In this document: positions 63,965 to 64,000 of the stretch, one piece after another | How positions within the stretch are numbered: position 1 is the stretch's first letter | How the letters are laid out: every line of letters starts with the position of its first letter | Assembly (NCBI RefSeq): GCF_003971255.1 | Contig: NZ_CP034660.1 | Coordinates: forward strand, 2,170,001-2,234,000 | DNA from: Colwellia sp. Arc7-635 | GTDB lineage: Bacteria; Pseudomonadota; Gammaproteobacteria; Enterobacterales; Alteromonadaceae | Reading direction: 5' to 3' | DNA: 64,000 bases | Position numbers and translations under genes: made by a program | Notes under the pieces: model-generated | Databases searched by the model: none | Seen by the model: the letters and a program-made list of their open reading frames with translations, nothing else | What the model was told of the DNA's origin: nothing

Positions 63965-64000
63965 TTGCTTACTCCATAAATAATAGAAAGGTTACTAGGC

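Overview
The window comes from an AT-rich marine gammaproteobacterium of the Alteromonadales, most likely Colwellia, Thalassotalea or a close relative. The evidence is the low GC content, the pairing of GapA with a long GapB-type enzyme, DUF2989 and DUF2271 proteins, a HexR-type operator, and short palindromic or MITE-like repeats. No replication gene, integrase, transposase or CRISPR array is visible, so this is chromosome carrying accessory blocks.

Layout. Positions 1-11017 hold housekeeping genes: an outer-membrane barrel fragment, a DUF1461-like membrane protein, an LprI-like protein, yciI, yciB, an M24 peptidase, an alpha/beta hydrolase-OsmC fusion, a succinate-semialdehyde dehydrogenase family enzyme, a class III CoA-transferase and periplasmic msrA. 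Positions 11018-12110 are gene-free and carry a 266-bp MITE-like element and a second inverted-repeat element. Positions 12111-21382 carry central carbon genes (gapA with a HexR box, gnd, gapB), a YjfB-like motility protein, the tusDCBE sulfur relay for tRNA, yccA and tag.

Defence island 1 (about 21545-38679) starts at a tRNA-Ser(UGA) gene followed by two decayed copies of its 3' end, as expected at a used integration hotspot. It holds dptFGH (phosphorothioate-dependent restriction), a GHKL-ATPase plus GIY-YIG-like pair, and dndBCDE facing the other way with dndA diverging from dndB. DndA, C, D and E place sulfur in the DNA backbone, DndB tunes this, and DptFGH attacks DNA without the mark. 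The GHKL/GIY-YIG pair sits between the two arms and is the best candidate for an undescribed system.

Positions 38919-44650 carry a Sel1-like protein, a choice-of-anchor I lipoprotein behind CRP-like and Pho-box-like sites, and an FTR1 iron permease fused to cytochrome c behind a Fur-like box. Defence island 2 (44955-48566) is a type II Zorya system (zorA, zorB, HNH protein zorE), followed by unknown small genes and a LexA-controlled umuDC.

Positions 52489-63964 hold a four-gene operon (GT2 transferase, ArnT/PMT-like transferase, response regulator, histidine kinase) with a divergent GtrA protein, which together look like regulated lipid or LPS glycosylation. A di-heme peroxidase, an STAS-like protein, and a TonB receptor/DUF4198/DUF2798/DUF2271 metal-uptake-like cluster follow.

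Three genes, all in the defence modules (the GHKL gene, dndC and zorB), are broken by what looks like the loss of one G in a G run. Each is restored by adding one base, so sequencing error, phase variation and recent decay must be told apart before calling them pseudogenes.
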